Shown here in pieces: positions 17,244 through 25,374 of a stretch of 33,900 nt of DNA (position 1 is the first letter of the stretch; each line of letters begins with the position of its first letter). A model generated the notes under the pieces. The model had not been told where the DNA came from. It was given only the letters and a program-made list of their open reading frames with translations, and did no database searches. This DNA comes from Cytophagaceae bacterium (lineage in GTDB: Bacteria > Bacteroidota > Bacteroidia > Cytophagales > Spirosomataceae): assembly GCA_027488335.1 (NCBI GenBank), contig JAIYBU010000036.1, positions 1 to 33,900 on the forward strand, given 5' to 3'. Both the position numbers and the translations under genes were made by a program.

Positions 17244-18560
17244 CTACACATCTAACATTTTAGGTTGTGGTCCTCTTTTATAATCGTCGTGAACCAGACG
17301 CCAAATTCTACCTCGTTGATTTACCTTGCCGATGCCATAATAATCGATTTTATCTCTAAGAAATGACCCTTTCGGAGTCCAGTTTGATTCTTGAATAATC
17401 CCTCGGTTCATATCAACAATATACAAACAACCATCAGGGCCTGTATAAGTATTTGTTGGTCTAAAATAAAAGTCGGTACTGGCAATAAATTCTTTTTTGT
17501 CATAAACGTTTTCGAGTTGTGTTTTACCTTGATTATTAATGACTTTTGCACGACGAATAATACGAGCAACGGGTTCGTTGATGAGATAATCGCCTACTAA
17601 ATCGGCAGGAAGGCGGTCTCCTCTGAAAATAGACTGCCCGTTAGCGGCAGTGAAATGATTCAGTGTACTATCAGGGTTTAAACGAGGCTTGCCACCTTGT
17701 ACATCGGGCGTAGAAATGATTGGCCAAATACGGTTAAATTTCTCTTCGTTGTACGCATCCGAAAATTCTAATTGACCATATTTTGGGTTTATTTGAAAAC
17801 CAGAGCCTGCATTTTCGCCACCTGCTCGACTAAAAAATAAGCGTCCGTAATTATCGTGGGTAAGTCCCCATTGTCCATTAGAGCCACTTGGCATAGAATC
17901 GGGTTTTAGCACACCGTTTTTATATCTAAAACGAACGGCATCGTAAGTCTGGTAGATATAATTATCAAGATTCCAATCTAAACCACTTCTTTGATGTTCC
18001 AAATTTCCGCCAGCTACTTTTCCTAAAATATAAGCTGGTTTTTTAACGTCGGCCACACCATCACCGTTCGTATCTTTATAGCTATAAATGTCATAAGTAT
18101 CAGTTTCATTGACTAAAAGCTCATGGTTTACACACAAAATCATGCGGGGCAAAAGTAAGTCTTTGATAAAAACTGAGCTCTTATCCATTTTTCCGTCATT
18201 ATCAGTATCTTCCAAAAGCATTACTCGGCTTCGTTTCTCTTTTGTCCCAGTACCATCCGCATCTTGCGTGTAGGTTTCCATTTGAGCTACATACATTCGG
18301 GCGTTACCGTCCCAAGCGATAGCCACTGGCTCTTTAATCATGGGTTCGCTTGCCACCAATTCCATATGGTAACCCGCAGGAACATGAAACGCTAAACGGC
18401 TTTCTTCGGGCGAAAGCACAGCGGGCGTAATAGATTTAAGGCTATCTGTTTTTTTAAATGAAATGTTTCCGTTTGAAGTACCTGCACTGGGCTGAATCTT
18501 GGAAAAGTAGAACAGCCCTAAAAATGACAATAGGCTGACTATTAGATAATTAGTTTTCAT
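17244..18560 (-). CDS. N-terminal beta-propeller part of a sugar dehydrogenase-like protein, ended early by TAG
   Basis: 438 residues with a membrane/signal segment at the start (MKTNYLIVSLLSFLGLFYFS) and a beta-propeller. Clear blades include EPVAIAWDGNARMYVAQMET, DTDNDGKMDKSSVF, GNLEHQRSGLDWNLDNYIY, NGQWGLTHDNYGRLFFS and TGPDGCLYIVDMNRGIIQE. The family is the PQQ-type/'membrane-bound dehydrogenase' group acting outside the inner membrane. The reading frame stops at TAG (17244-17246) in the stretch KMLDV-stop-AKSLLTYLDHPNGWW. The paralogue reads on at the matching place (SKATAKDLVALLSHPNGW). The propeller is complete as encoded, so a product lacking its haem domain is possible. The gene lies 103 bases downstream of its intact paralogue on the same strand. 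Confidence 0.85.
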   Translation of the reverse strand: MKTNYLIVSLLSFLGLFYFSKIQPSAGTSNGNISFKKTDSLKSITPAVLSPEESRLAFHVPAGYHMELVASEPMIKEPVAIAWDGNARMYVAQMETYTQDADGTGTKEKRSRVMLLEDTDNDGKMDKSSVFIKDLLLPRMILCVNHELLVNETDTYDIYSYKDTNGDGVADVKKPAYILGKVAGGNLEHQRSGLDWNLDNYIYQTYDAVRFRYKNGVLKPDSMPSGSNGQWGLTHDNYGRLFFSRAGGENAGSGFQINPKYGQLEFSDAYNEEKFNRIWPIISTPDVQGGKPRLNPDSTLNHFTAANGQSIFRGDRLPADLVGDYLINEPVARIIRRAKVINNQGKTQLENVYDKKEFIASTDFYFRPTNTYTGPDGCLYIVDMNRGIIQESNWTPKGSFLRDKIDYYGIGKVNQRGRIWRLVHDDYKRGPQPKMLDV

Positions 18561-18619
18561 TTTTTGTTATAAAGGTTGAATTTTTGATAATCTTGAACAG
18601 GCGAAGATACAAAAAAAAA

Positions 18620-18646
18620 GTAGCACAATTTACAAAATTGTGCTAC
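18620..18646. repeat. Palindrome GTAGCACAATTT-N3-AAATTGTGCTAC, copy 1
   Basis: Perfect 12-base arms around a 3-base loop (ACA). It lies 17 bases beyond the stop of the - strand dehydrogenase at 18664 and could serve as its transcript 3' end. An almost identical copy with loop TCT is at 23443-23469, also just after a - strand stop. Confidence 0.93.
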
Positions 18647-18663
18647 CAAAATAATTAGCTGAA

Positions 18664-20910
18664 TTACTTCTCAAAATCGGTTTCAAGCAATTGTTTTTCG
18701 TTGAATAATACGCCAACTGGCTTTTTATCTCTCAGTTTTTTTACATCGCTCGCCGAAATATTTTTACCTTCTTTTGCCAAAGCATTTTGAGTATATCTGA
18801 TGATATCGGCTATATCTTCGTCGCTTATATCTTTGTTATTGACTAAACCTGGCATTTCGTTGTTTAACTGATAAAGCTTGCCATTTACCGTAATTGGACC
18901 ACTCAAACCATGCAAGATAATAGCTGCCAAACGCTTCATTGAGCCATCAATGTATTCTGAACCTTTGAGCGGTGGAGCTAAATCTTGAATTCCTTTGCCA
19001 TCAGCTCCATGACAAGTGGCACAAATCGAGCGGAACAATTGTAACCCTTTGGTTCTATTATCAACCACATTTTTTTCTTTAACAAAAATTGGATTCAATT
19101 CCTTTTTCTGATGGTTATTAACGGCCAAAGTCAAGTTGCTTTTAAGTAGAGCCGAAGGATTTTGCGTTGTGAGATATTGCTCTTCTTTTCCTTCAAGACT
19201 ACTTACGATTGCTTCTTGGAAAACTCGTTTATCGGCATATCTTTTTTCAATTTGTGCTAAAATTGGCAAAATTGTATTATCTCCCGTCTTTAACCATGTA
19301 TTTAACGCAAAAGCTAAATAAAGGTCGATTACCTGATTATTTTGAGCCAAGAGTTGTGTAGTAAAGTCCTTCATTTTAGCAATATTTTGAACCGTTGCAA
19401 AATGCTCCGAAAGCCCTAAAGCATGAGCAATAGTTTCGGGTTGTTTTGATTGGTTGATGATATCAGATAATGTTACGAAGCTAAGAGCATTTAGACCATC
19501 AAGCACATAAAGTGCATGAATTGCCGTTGAAAAATTATTATCCACTTTGGTCAAAGCAATCAAATCTTTGACTATTGTTTTATCATTTTTCTGAATCAAA
19601 AGTTGTTGACTTCTATCTCTCAACCAGCCATTTGGGTGGCTCAGTAAGGCAACCAAATCTTTTGCGGTAGCTTTCGATAAATCAGGAATCGAATTGAGTT
19701 TACTTGTTTTACTAACTACTTTCAAAATACGACCTGCATTTTGTAGCGTGTCAAGTTTTTTATTACCCAATTGTTCGGCCAAATACTGTGAAATATAAGC
19801 CTTATGCTGAATAATACCTCGGTGCATATCAACGATATACATCGCACCATCGGGGCCATTAAACAAATTAACAGGGCGGAAACCTTCATCGGTTGATGCA
19901 ATAAATTCTTTTCCTTCAATGGCTTGATTCGCAACCGTTTGAAGATTACTAAAATTTAAAGTATTACGTTTAATAAGATTTGCTTCTGGCACGCACACAA
20001 ACGCATTTTGATTATAAGCAGCAGGAAACGCTCCTCCTCTATAAATCAATGGTCCACAAGAAGCCGTTACTTCTGTCAAATAGCCCCGTTCGTCCAAAAC
20101 ACCTTTTTGATAACCACGATTAACTGATGTTGCATGAATCGGAAAAACTTTGTTGTTGGTCAGTTTTTGACCTTCGGCAGCAGTAGGCTTAAAATATCTA
20201 TTTCTGATAGCTTTGTTAGGCAAAACGTAGTCGCCTTGTAGTTGTACGCTATTATTGTTGTAGTAAAGTCGTCCAAAATTGTCTTTTGTAATTCCCCATT
20301 GTCCACGATAAGTTGTTGGTTCTTTGAGCCACTTACCATTTTTTAGCTGATACCTAAAGTTATAATTAGCGTTATAAATCCAGTTATCAATATTCATCAT
20401 CAAGCCATTTGATGTGTGTTCAACATTTCCCCCTTCGGCATAGATTGGGTCAACGAGCGTTTTTTTGCCAGGTTTATCGTTTTTAATCTCTACAAACCAA
20501 AGTTTTGGACCGTCGGTATATAACAGACCGCCATAAACATGAGCCAACGCACGGGGTAAAATTAATTTATCCAAAAAAGTTTTTGAATGGTCAATTACGC
20601 CATCTTTATCCAAATCTTCCAAAATACTAATTCTCCCGTTAGGTACATCTTCGCCTATTCCTTCGAGGTTTGGCATATAGCCAATCATTTCAACCACCCA
20701 CATTCGGCCTTTATTATCAAAGTCCATTGAAACGGGAGCTTTAAAGAATGATTCGGATGCAATAACACTCAGCTCAAAACCGTCTTCTATTTTATACTTT
20801 TCGAGCGAAATTTTTGGTTCTTCAAATGCGACAATTTTAAATCCTACAATAAAAACTGTAAGGGTTAAAATAGAAAAAAAAGCAATTTTGAATGGTACTT
20901 TCGTAATCAT
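18664..20910 (-). CDS. Beta-propeller dehydrogenase with HEAT-like repeats and C-terminal cytochrome c
   Basis: A protein of 748 residues, intact. A hydrophobic N-terminal segment (FKIAFFSILTLTVFIVGFKI) acts as signal or anchor. The propeller (about 40-390) has FDNKGRMWVVEMIGY, EDLDKDGVIDHSKTFLDK, GGNVEHTSNGLMMNIDNWIY, RGQWGITKDNFGRLYYNNN and NGPDGAMYIVDMHRGIIQH. HEAT-like repeats follow from SHPNGWLRDRS at about residue 430. The C-terminal cytochrome c has SICATCHGADGKGIQDLAPP and a Met ligand candidate in LNNEMPG. Predicted role: oxidation of a sugar or alcohol outside the inner membrane and transfer of electrons through haem c to the respiratory chain. It is the upstream and complete member of a tandem pair. 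The substrate is unknown. Confidence 0.88.
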   Translation of the reverse strand: MITKVPFKIAFFSILTLTVFIVGFKIVAFEEPKISLEKYKIEDGFELSVIASESFFKAPVSMDFDNKGRMWVVEMIGYMPNLEGIGEDVPNGRISILEDLDKDGVIDHSKTFLDKLILPRALAHVYGGLLYTDGPKLWFVEIKNDKPGKKTLVDPIYAEGGNVEHTSNGLMMNIDNWIYNANYNFRYQLKNGKWLKEPTTYRGQWGITKDNFGRLYYNNNSVQLQGDYVLPNKAIRNRYFKPTAAEGQKLTNNKVFPIHATSVNRGYQKGVLDERGYLTEVTASCGPLIYRGGAFPAAYNQNAFVCVPEANLIKRNTLNFSNLQTVANQAIEGKEFIASTDEGFRPVNLFNGPDGAMYIVDMHRGIIQHKAYISQYLAEQLGNKKLDTLQNAGRILKVVSKTSKLNSIPDLSKATAKDLVALLSHPNGWLRDRSQQLLIQKNDKTIVKDLIALTKVDNNFSTAIHALYVLDGLNALSFVTLSDIINQSKQPETIAHALGLSEHFATVQNIAKMKDFTTQLLAQNNQVIDLYLAFALNTWLKTGDNTILPILAQIEKRYADKRVFQEAIVSSLEGKEEQYLTTQNPSALLKSNLTLAVNNHQKKELNPIFVKEKNVVDNRTKGLQLFRSICATCHGADGKGIQDLAPPLKGSEYIDGSMKRLAAIILHGLSGPITVNGKLYQLNNEMPGLVNNKDISDEDIADIIRYTQNALAKEGKNISASDVKKLRDKKPVGVLFNEKQLLETDFEK

Positions 20911-21325
20911 GTTTGTTAAGTTTTTTGTTATTTTTAAGGGAATAGATATAATAACTCTATGTTTGCTGACATTTGTTTAAAAAGAGCTTCTAAAATTACC
21001 TAAATATTTTTGTCGGTACACACCTAACGAATGATATTTTTTGTTCAGTACAATTCTGATGAAATAAAGGAGCAATTACATATTTTTTTGATTTTCCTTA
21101 TCCTATTTTTTATAACACAACGATTTTTTTTCTTTACAGAAGTCATCAATATCAACCATAAACTTGATTTTGTATTTTTCGAGACGCCGTTCTTAACATA
21201 CTTTTTCTGTTTAATCCTTCCGAACAATACGCCGCAGTGTATGAAAATCCTACGGACTAAATCACTCTGTAATCTCCTTTTCAACAATTTAATTGAAAAA
21301 ATGTCATTATTTTTATCATACACCT
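20911..21325. other. Gene-free 415-base stretch
   Basis: The sequence is strongly T-rich on the + strand. Open frames here are short, of biased composition, and without family resemblance: one of 92 codons on - at 21045-21323, and one on + from 21031 that runs into the antisense of the next gene. I do not accept either as a gene. I see no clear promoter motif, repeat or structured RNA. It must carry the promoter of the dehydrogenase starting at 20910 and the 3' end of the hydrolase transcript coming from 22039. Confidence 0.5.
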
Positions 21326-22039
21326 TTAAATGTTTGCTAAAAACGCTGCCACAATTTTGCTACTTTCGGTTGGGTTCTCAAACATTCCTGCGTGAGCTAC
21401 ATCCAGAACTGCACTTTGATTACTTTTTAACAAAGCAATTTGCTCTAAAGCAGCACTTTTTGGAACAAAAGTATCTTTTTCACCTGCCAAAATCATAATT
21501 GGATAATTAGCTTCTCTCAGAACATCCGTCTTATCTTCTCTCTCACGCATTGCAATTTGGGCATTCATCAATGCTTCTTTCGGAAAATAGGCATAGCGTT
21601 CGATTTGTTTTTCAATCAAATCTGCATTCTTTTCCTTAAACGCTTCGGCAAACATATTTGGATAAAAGCCCTTCATAAATTTGGCCGTACCTTGTTGGTC
21701 AATCACACGAACGGTTTTGAGACGAATTTCCTTACGTTCATCGCTATCGGCATAGGCAGATGAATGAAAAAGTCCCAAACCTAAAATTTCATCTGGAAAT
21801 TTTTCGGCATAAGCTAACGCAATATAACCACCCATAGAATGACCGATGATAACCGATTTTGTTATGCCGTTTTCTGATAAAAATTGGTTTAACCAATCAG
21901 AGTATCCATCAATGCTATCGACATTGGTCAATGAAGCATAATCAGGGCAAAAATAAGTATGTTCTTTGGGAAGAAGTTGCAGAAATTCAGTCCAAACGGT
22001 GGCATCCTCGCCAAAACCGTGTAAGAAAATAACATTCAT
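21326..22039 (-). CDS. Alpha/beta hydrolase fold protein
   Basis: A protein of 237 residues with the complete fold signature. It starts with MNVIFLHGFGEDATVW (oxyanion HG), then has the nucleophile elbow IIGHSMGGYIAL, the acid in ILAGEKDTFVPK and the catalytic His in DVAHAGMFENP. There is no signal peptide, so it is cytoplasmic. The length and sequence resemble the small carboxylesterase/homoserine-acetyltransferase-like hydrolases that are common in Bacteroidota. The substrate is unknown. It lies downstream of clpX, separated from it by a terminator hairpin, and so is probably transcribed on its own. Confidence 0.87.
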   Translation of the reverse strand: MNVIFLHGFGEDATVWTEFLQLLPKEHTYFCPDYASLTNVDSIDGYSDWLNQFLSENGITKSVIIGHSMGGYIALAYAEKFPDEILGLGLFHSSAYADSDERKEIRLKTVRVIDQQGTAKFMKGFYPNMFAEAFKEKNADLIEKQIERYAYFPKEALMNAQIAMREREDKTDVLREANYPIMILAGEKDTFVPKSAALEQIALLKSNQSAVLDVAHAGMFENPTESSKIVAAFLANI

Positions 22040-22071
22040 TTTTATAAGATTTTATAACGAAAGCTACAAAA

Positions 22072-22103
22072 AAAGTCTCATTCTGACAACAAAATGAGAC
22101 TTT
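22072..22103 (-). terminator. Rho-independent terminator of clpX
   Basis: On the - strand AAAGTCTCATT pairs with AATGAGACTTT over a 10-base loop, and the stem runs into seven T (complement of 22068-22074). It begins 22 bases after the clpX stop codon. Confidence 0.85.
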
Positions 22104-22124
22104 CCAATAAAAACGAGCTTAAAA

Positions 22125-23387
22125 TTAAGCCGCCATTTTTAGCTGATAAAACGCCGAACGCTCAAACATACGTTGGGCGTAATCAAGCGTAAGCGTAAAT
22201 TTCTTGATTGATTTATCCGAAGGAATTTCGTACATAATATCGGTCATAATGGCCTCGCAAACCGAGCGTAAGCCCCTTGCTCCAAGTTTAAATTCCATTG
22301 CTTGGTCAACGATAAACTCCAGAACTTCGTCCGCAAATTCGAGTTTTACATCTTCCATCGCAAAAAGTTTTTGGTATTGTTTCACCAAAGCATTTTTAGG
22401 CTCGGTTAGGATTCTACGAAGAGCTGGACGGTCAAGCGGATTGAGGTACGTCAATAAAGGCAAACGACCTATCAATTCAGGAATCAAACCAAATGATTTA
22501 AGGTCTTGTTGAGTCACAAAACGCAACAAACTTGTATCACTCGAAAGGTCAATATTTTTACCAGTATTTGAGAACCCAATCGGTCGAGTATTCATACGTT
22601 TGCCAATGTGGCGGTCGATACCATCAAAAGCACCTCCACAAATAAAAAGGATATTTTCGGTGTTTATCTGAATCAATTTTTGTTCTGGATGCTTGCGTCC
22701 GCCTTGCGGTGGAACACTGACAACTGAGCCTTCGAGTAACTTTAACAGTCCTTGTTGCACACCTTCACCACTTACATCACGTGTAATTGAAGGATTATCG
22801 CCTTTGCGGGCAATTTTATCAATTTCGTCAATATAAACGATGCCACGCTCAGCCAGTTCTACATTGAAATCGGCGGCTTGCAGTAATCGGCTCAAAATAC
22901 TTTCTACGTCTTCGCCTACATAACCTGCTTCGGTCAGCACCGTTGCATCGGCAATAGCAAATGGCACTTGAAGCACCTTTGCAATCGTGCGAGCCAAGTA
23001 AGTTTTGCCCGTACCCGTTTCGCCAACCATGATGATATTCGATTTTTCAATCATTACATCATCTTCACGTTTGGGTTGCGTTAGGCGTTTATAATGGTTA
23101 TATACAGCCACACTCAACACCTTTTTGGCTTCATCTTGCCCGATAATAAATTGGTCAAGGTGATTTTTGAGTTCAACTGGCGGTCTTAAATCAAACTTTG
23201 GTAGTTCTGATTTCTTTTTCTTTTCTTTTTTCGGTGGGGTTACGCCCCCATTTAATTCTTGTTGTACTAATTGAAATCCCTGTTCGACACAAAAATTACA
23301 GATATTAGCCTCTGACCCAGATATTAACAATTCAACTTCGTTTTTACGTCTGCCACAAAAAGAGCAATAGGCTTGTCCAGCATTCAT
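22125..23387 (-). CDS. clpX: ATP-dependent Clp protease ATP-binding subunit ClpX
   Basis: A protein of 420 residues, the usual ClpX length. The N-terminal zinc-binding domain has Cys8, Cys11, Cys30 and Cys33 (YCSFCGRRK and ICNFCVEQG). The AAA+ module has Walker A GETGTGKT (122-129), the pore loop GYVGEDVES, Walker [12 protein letters not shown], and the [18 protein letters not shown] and [10 protein letters not shown] segments (RKH loop) that contact substrate tags. ClpX unfolds tagged proteins and feeds them to ClpP in the cytoplasm. clpP is not adjacent here, unlike in many bacteria. A -7-like TATTTTTG lies on the - strand at 23414-23421, about 27 bases before the start codon. Confidence 0.98.
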   Translation of the reverse strand: MNAGQAYCSFCGRRKNEVELLISGSEANICNFCVEQGFQLVQQELNGGVTPPKKEKKKKSELPKFDLRPPVELKNHLDQFIIGQDEAKKVLSVAVYNHYKRLTQPKREDDVMIEKSNIIMVGETGTGKTYLARTIAKVLQVPFAIADATVLTEAGYVGEDVESILSRLLQAADFNVELAERGIVYIDEIDKIARKGDNPSITRDVSGEGVQQGLLKLLEGSVVSVPPQGGRKHPEQKLIQINTENILFICGGAFDGIDRHIGKRMNTRPIGFSNTGKNIDLSSDTSLLRFVTQQDLKSFGLIPELIGRLPLLTYLNPLDRPALRRILTEPKNALVKQYQKLFAMEDVKLEFADEVLEFIVDQAMEFKLGARGLRSVCEAIMTDIMYEIPSDKSIKKFTLTLDYAQRMFERSAFYQLKMAA

Positions 23388-23413
23388 TCGAGCGTATTTT
23401 TTAATTTATCTTA

Positions 23414-23421
23414 CAAAAATA
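23414..23421 (-). promoter_or_regulatory. Possible -7 promoter element for clpX
   Basis: TATTTTTG on the - strand matches the Bacteroidota TAnnTTTG consensus and lies 27 bases upstream of the clpX start codon. I do not see a well-spaced -33 TTG, so this is weak. Confidence 0.35.
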
Positions 23422-23442
23422 CGAAAAATCTTTGGCTTTGTT

Positions 23443-23469
23443 GTAGCACAATTTTCTAAATTGTGCTAC
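23443..23469. repeat. Palindrome GTAGCACAATTT-N3-AAATTGTGCTAC, copy 2
   Basis: The arms are identical to the element at 18620-18646; only the 3-base loop differs (TCT). It begins 4 bases beyond the stop of the MpaB-like gene (23474) and lies upstream of clpX. Confidence 0.93.
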
Positions 23470-23473
23470 GTTC

Positions 23474-24232
23474 CTACGCCATTCTATCCAAAGCCATGAT
23501 TTGCTGGGCATAATCGGGTGGTAGAAGTGCTTGTTTCAGAAACTTATCGAACCGTATTTTTTGTGTGAATTTATAAAGTAGCAGAAAAGGCTTTAAAACC
23601 GAAAAACTACTCATTGATAATAGATTACTTACTCGCAACGGCACTACGAGTTTTTGCCCTTCCCACAAAATAAAATAACGAAACAAACCTAAATGCTTTC
23701 GGTATTGCTTGTATAAATCGTCAGTAAAGGCACTTTTTTGTAGATTTTCTTGTAAATGTTGTTCACGAACTACGAGCCAATCGGTATGATTTTTCGGTAA
23801 ATTTTCTAAACCCATTCGCTCCCCTACCCGATTAAAAACATCAAAAATTTCTTCCTTTTCGGAATCAGTCAGCTTTCTTTCGAGCAATTCAAAGGCCGAA
23901 ATAGAGTAATGAATGAGCATAAAAAGTACATCTCGGTATGCCCAGTCAGGAATCTTCATACCCCTACTCTGCTCAACCGATTGATGAATTGCCGTGATTT
24001 TATCAATAGCGGCCAGGGCAGTTTGTTCTTCCGAAAAAATGATTTGTTGGGCATAAACCACTGTTGAAAATAAGCGTCCGAGTGGGTCTGTGGGTAATTT
24101 GCCAGTAAAATAGAGCCAATCGACGGCTTTGTTGAGTGAAAATTCGGCTGCTGCTCCACCAAAAATAAACAAAATGGTATCGGCATTACTCCAAATTCTG
24201 CGGACAATTGAATGTTTATCTACGAAATTCAT
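23474..24232 (-). CDS. MpaB/rubber-oxygenase-like protein (DUF2236 family)
   Basis: A protein of 252 residues, all-helical by composition. The stretch FGGAAAEFSLNKAVDWLY followed by DPLGRLFSTVVYAQQIIF matches the N-terminal pattern of DUF2236 (ER-bound oxygenase MpaB/Lcp-like), where helices carry haem-binding residues. A His in MLIHYSISAFELL is a possible ligand. The family oxidises lipid or polyisoprenoid substrates in the known members; the role here is unknown. No signal peptide is evident. It is the last gene of a - strand run and starts 17 bases after the DUF2809 gene, so co-transcription is likely. A GTAG palindrome marks its 3' end. Confidence 0.68.
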   Translation of the reverse strand: MNFVDKHSIVRRIWSNADTILFIFGGAAAEFSLNKAVDWLYFTGKLPTDPLGRLFSTVVYAQQIIFSEEQTALAAIDKITAIHQSVEQSRGMKIPDWAYRDVLFMLIHYSISAFELLERKLTDSEKEEIFDVFNRVGERMGLENLPKNHTDWLVVREQHLQENLQKSAFTDDLYKQYRKHLGLFRYFILWEGQKLVVPLRVSNLLSMSSFSVLKPFLLLYKFTQKIRFDKFLKQALLPPDYAQQIMALDRMA

Positions 24233-24249
24233 AATTTCATTTTTTGAGG

Positions 24250-24630
24250 TCAGACTTTACTCAAACCCAAGGTTTCTTTATTGAAAAGAAAAACGGCAAA
24301 AATGCCTAATGTATAAGCAAAAATATCTCGCCAGTCGAATGCACTTCCCAACACAATGGCTATAATTTTATATTTTTCTAAGCCAGCAGCCTTTAGAAAA
24401 TGGCAGTATTGCAAAAATTCAAGAAAATATGCTATCCCAACCGCCACAAAGGCCAAGTTCAAATCCGAAATATTCAGAAAAGTTTTCAACAGAAAAAACA
24501 AGGCAATGACAGCTAAAAAATCTCCAAAAAATGGTCGAATAATGGCATCATCGACCCACAGGGCAATGCCGACTTCTACTAAAAAAAGCAGCAAAAAAAT
24601 GACGAACGATTTTAGTTTGAAAGTAAACAT
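24250..24630 (-). CDS. DUF2809 family small membrane protein
   Basis: A protein of 126 residues from the ATG at 24630. An in-frame TTG ten codons upstream falls in repeat DNA and is rejected. There are about four membrane segments: FVIFLLLFLVEVGIALWV, DFLAVIALFFLLKTFL, LAFVAVGIAYFLEFLQY and IFAYTLGIFAVFLF. The VDDAIIRPFFGDFLAV and GSAFDWRDIFAYTLGI blocks are typical of DUF2809, an inner-membrane family without known function. It lies between another membrane protein gene and the MpaB-like gene. Confidence 0.85.
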   Translation of the reverse strand: MFTFKLKSFVIFLLLFLVEVGIALWVDDAIIRPFFGDFLAVIALFFLLKTFLNISDLNLAFVAVGIAYFLEFLQYCHFLKAAGLEKYKIIAIVLGSAFDWRDIFAYTLGIFAVFLFNKETLGLSKV

Positions 24631-24645
24631 AAGATAGTTTTTTTT

Positions 24646-24724
24646 AGGCAAGGGTTGCAACCTGTCGCATTAGCGATTGATGAATTACCAGTTCTCGGCT
24701 TAACAGGTTGAAAACCTGTCCTAC
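24646..24724. repeat. Intergenic repeat with GACAGGTT inverted repeats
   Basis: Read on the - strand it starts GTAGGACAGGTTTTCAACCT followed by GTT (arms ACAGGTT and AACCTGT around TTC), then about 35 bases, then GCGACAGGTTGCAACCC. The first GTAG overlaps the TAG stop codon of the upstream gene (24721-24723), so the repeat begins exactly at the end of that coding region. It fills most of the gap to the DUF2809 start. Confidence 0.8.
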
Positions 24725-25107
24725 AATTTTGAAATTTCATTCATAAATAACTTGAAATTATAATAAAGCATCCATAGTGGATAGCCGATAATGAAAATAC
24801 TCAGCACAATCGTTACCATATCAATCGTTCTCAAGATTTTAGCAGAAAGTGCCGAAAATACTACCAACCAAAATGTTGTCGAAATTAGATTTATGGCAAA
24901 AACCCAAGCTATTTTCGTATTTTTGGAGTTTTCACTATCAATGAAATACATCAGAAAATAAGCAATAGCACAACATAAAGGTATTAGAGAAAGTAACAAC
25001 TCTCCGCCTTTTCCAACCCCGATAAGCAGCATTCCGATAAGAGAACAAACAACTAAAGGCAATACATTTAAGCCTCGAAGCATCTTAATCCAACGTTCTT
25101 CTTCCAT
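24721..25107 (-). CDS. Hypothetical membrane protein
   Basis: A protein of 128 residues from ATG 25107 (MEEERWIKMLRG). An upstream in-frame extension reaches into the previous gene and is rejected. Four hydrophobic segments are visible: VLPLVVCSLIGMLLIGV, LLLSLIPLCCAIAYFLMYFI, IAWVFAINLISTTFWLVVFS and VTIVLSIFIIGYPLWMLYY. I do not recognise a family. The start codon lies 4 bases after the stop of the DUF4173 reading frame, which suggests translational coupling to the full-length form of that gene. Its own stop codon overlaps an intergenic repeat. Confidence 0.75.
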   Translation of the reverse strand: MEEERWIKMLRGLNVLPLVVCSLIGMLLIGVGKGGELLLSLIPLCCAIAYFLMYFIDSENSKNTKIAWVFAINLISTTFWLVVFSALSAKILRTIDMVTIVLSIFIIGYPLWMLYYNFKLFMNEISKL

Positions 25108-25111
25108 TTTT

Positions 25112-25372
25112 TTAGTTTTTGGGTGGAACAACTGGCACAATCGGGCTGGCAGCAATCTGAGTTTTTAGTTTTTTAATAGCGGCCTCATCTGCAAAATTCC
25201 ATGAACACCACGTATATCCTTCTTGGCGTTTAAAATATCTTTCTATTCTTGCTGTTAGCCAATTTTGGTTTCCTTCATTTGGTAGCTTTGTACGGTTTTC
25301 ATAGATAATCGGCAGGGTTTTATCGGAAAGTGTGAGCAAATAGTTATAATCAACGCCATTTTTTTTTTTTTT
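25112..25372 (-). pseudogene. C-terminal tail of the DUF4173 protein, separated by an in-frame TAA
   Basis: 86 codons in the same frame as the gene ending at 25373. The protein segment NGVDYNYLLTLSDKTLPIIYENRTKLP resembles the soluble tail that follows the last membrane helix in DUF4173 proteins (a DxxYLLxLSxxxLP pattern, from memory of the family). It has no suitable start codon of its own, and it is preceded by the 16-A tract. Together with the upstream part it gives about 503 codons, a normal family length. It is therefore not an independent gene. Confidence 0.8.
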
Positions 25373-25374
25373 TT
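25359..25374 (-). repeat. A16 homopolymer (T16 on + strand) at the break in the DUF4173 gene
   Basis: Sixteen A on the - strand between CCTTT and TGGCG. Its first two A complete the TAA stop, four Lys codons follow, then AAT and the intact downstream frame. It has the same length and sense orientation as the tract at 4618-4633. Confidence 0.97.

Noticed and set aside
17244-17246. TAG as a pyrrolysine codon
   Set aside because: No pyrrolysine machinery or element is visible, the phylum is not known for it, and the paralogue has an ordinary residue in a linker at this place.
21045-21323. Open frame of 92 codons on - between the hydrolase and dehydrogenase genes
   Set aside because: Low-complexity, Lys/Ile-rich translation from T-rich DNA, no family resemblance, and no sign of a start region; a gene-free gap is more likely.
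21031-21498. Open frame of 155 codons on +
   Set aside because: Its second half is antisense to the alpha/beta hydrolase and its first half is Phe-rich translation of T-rich DNA.
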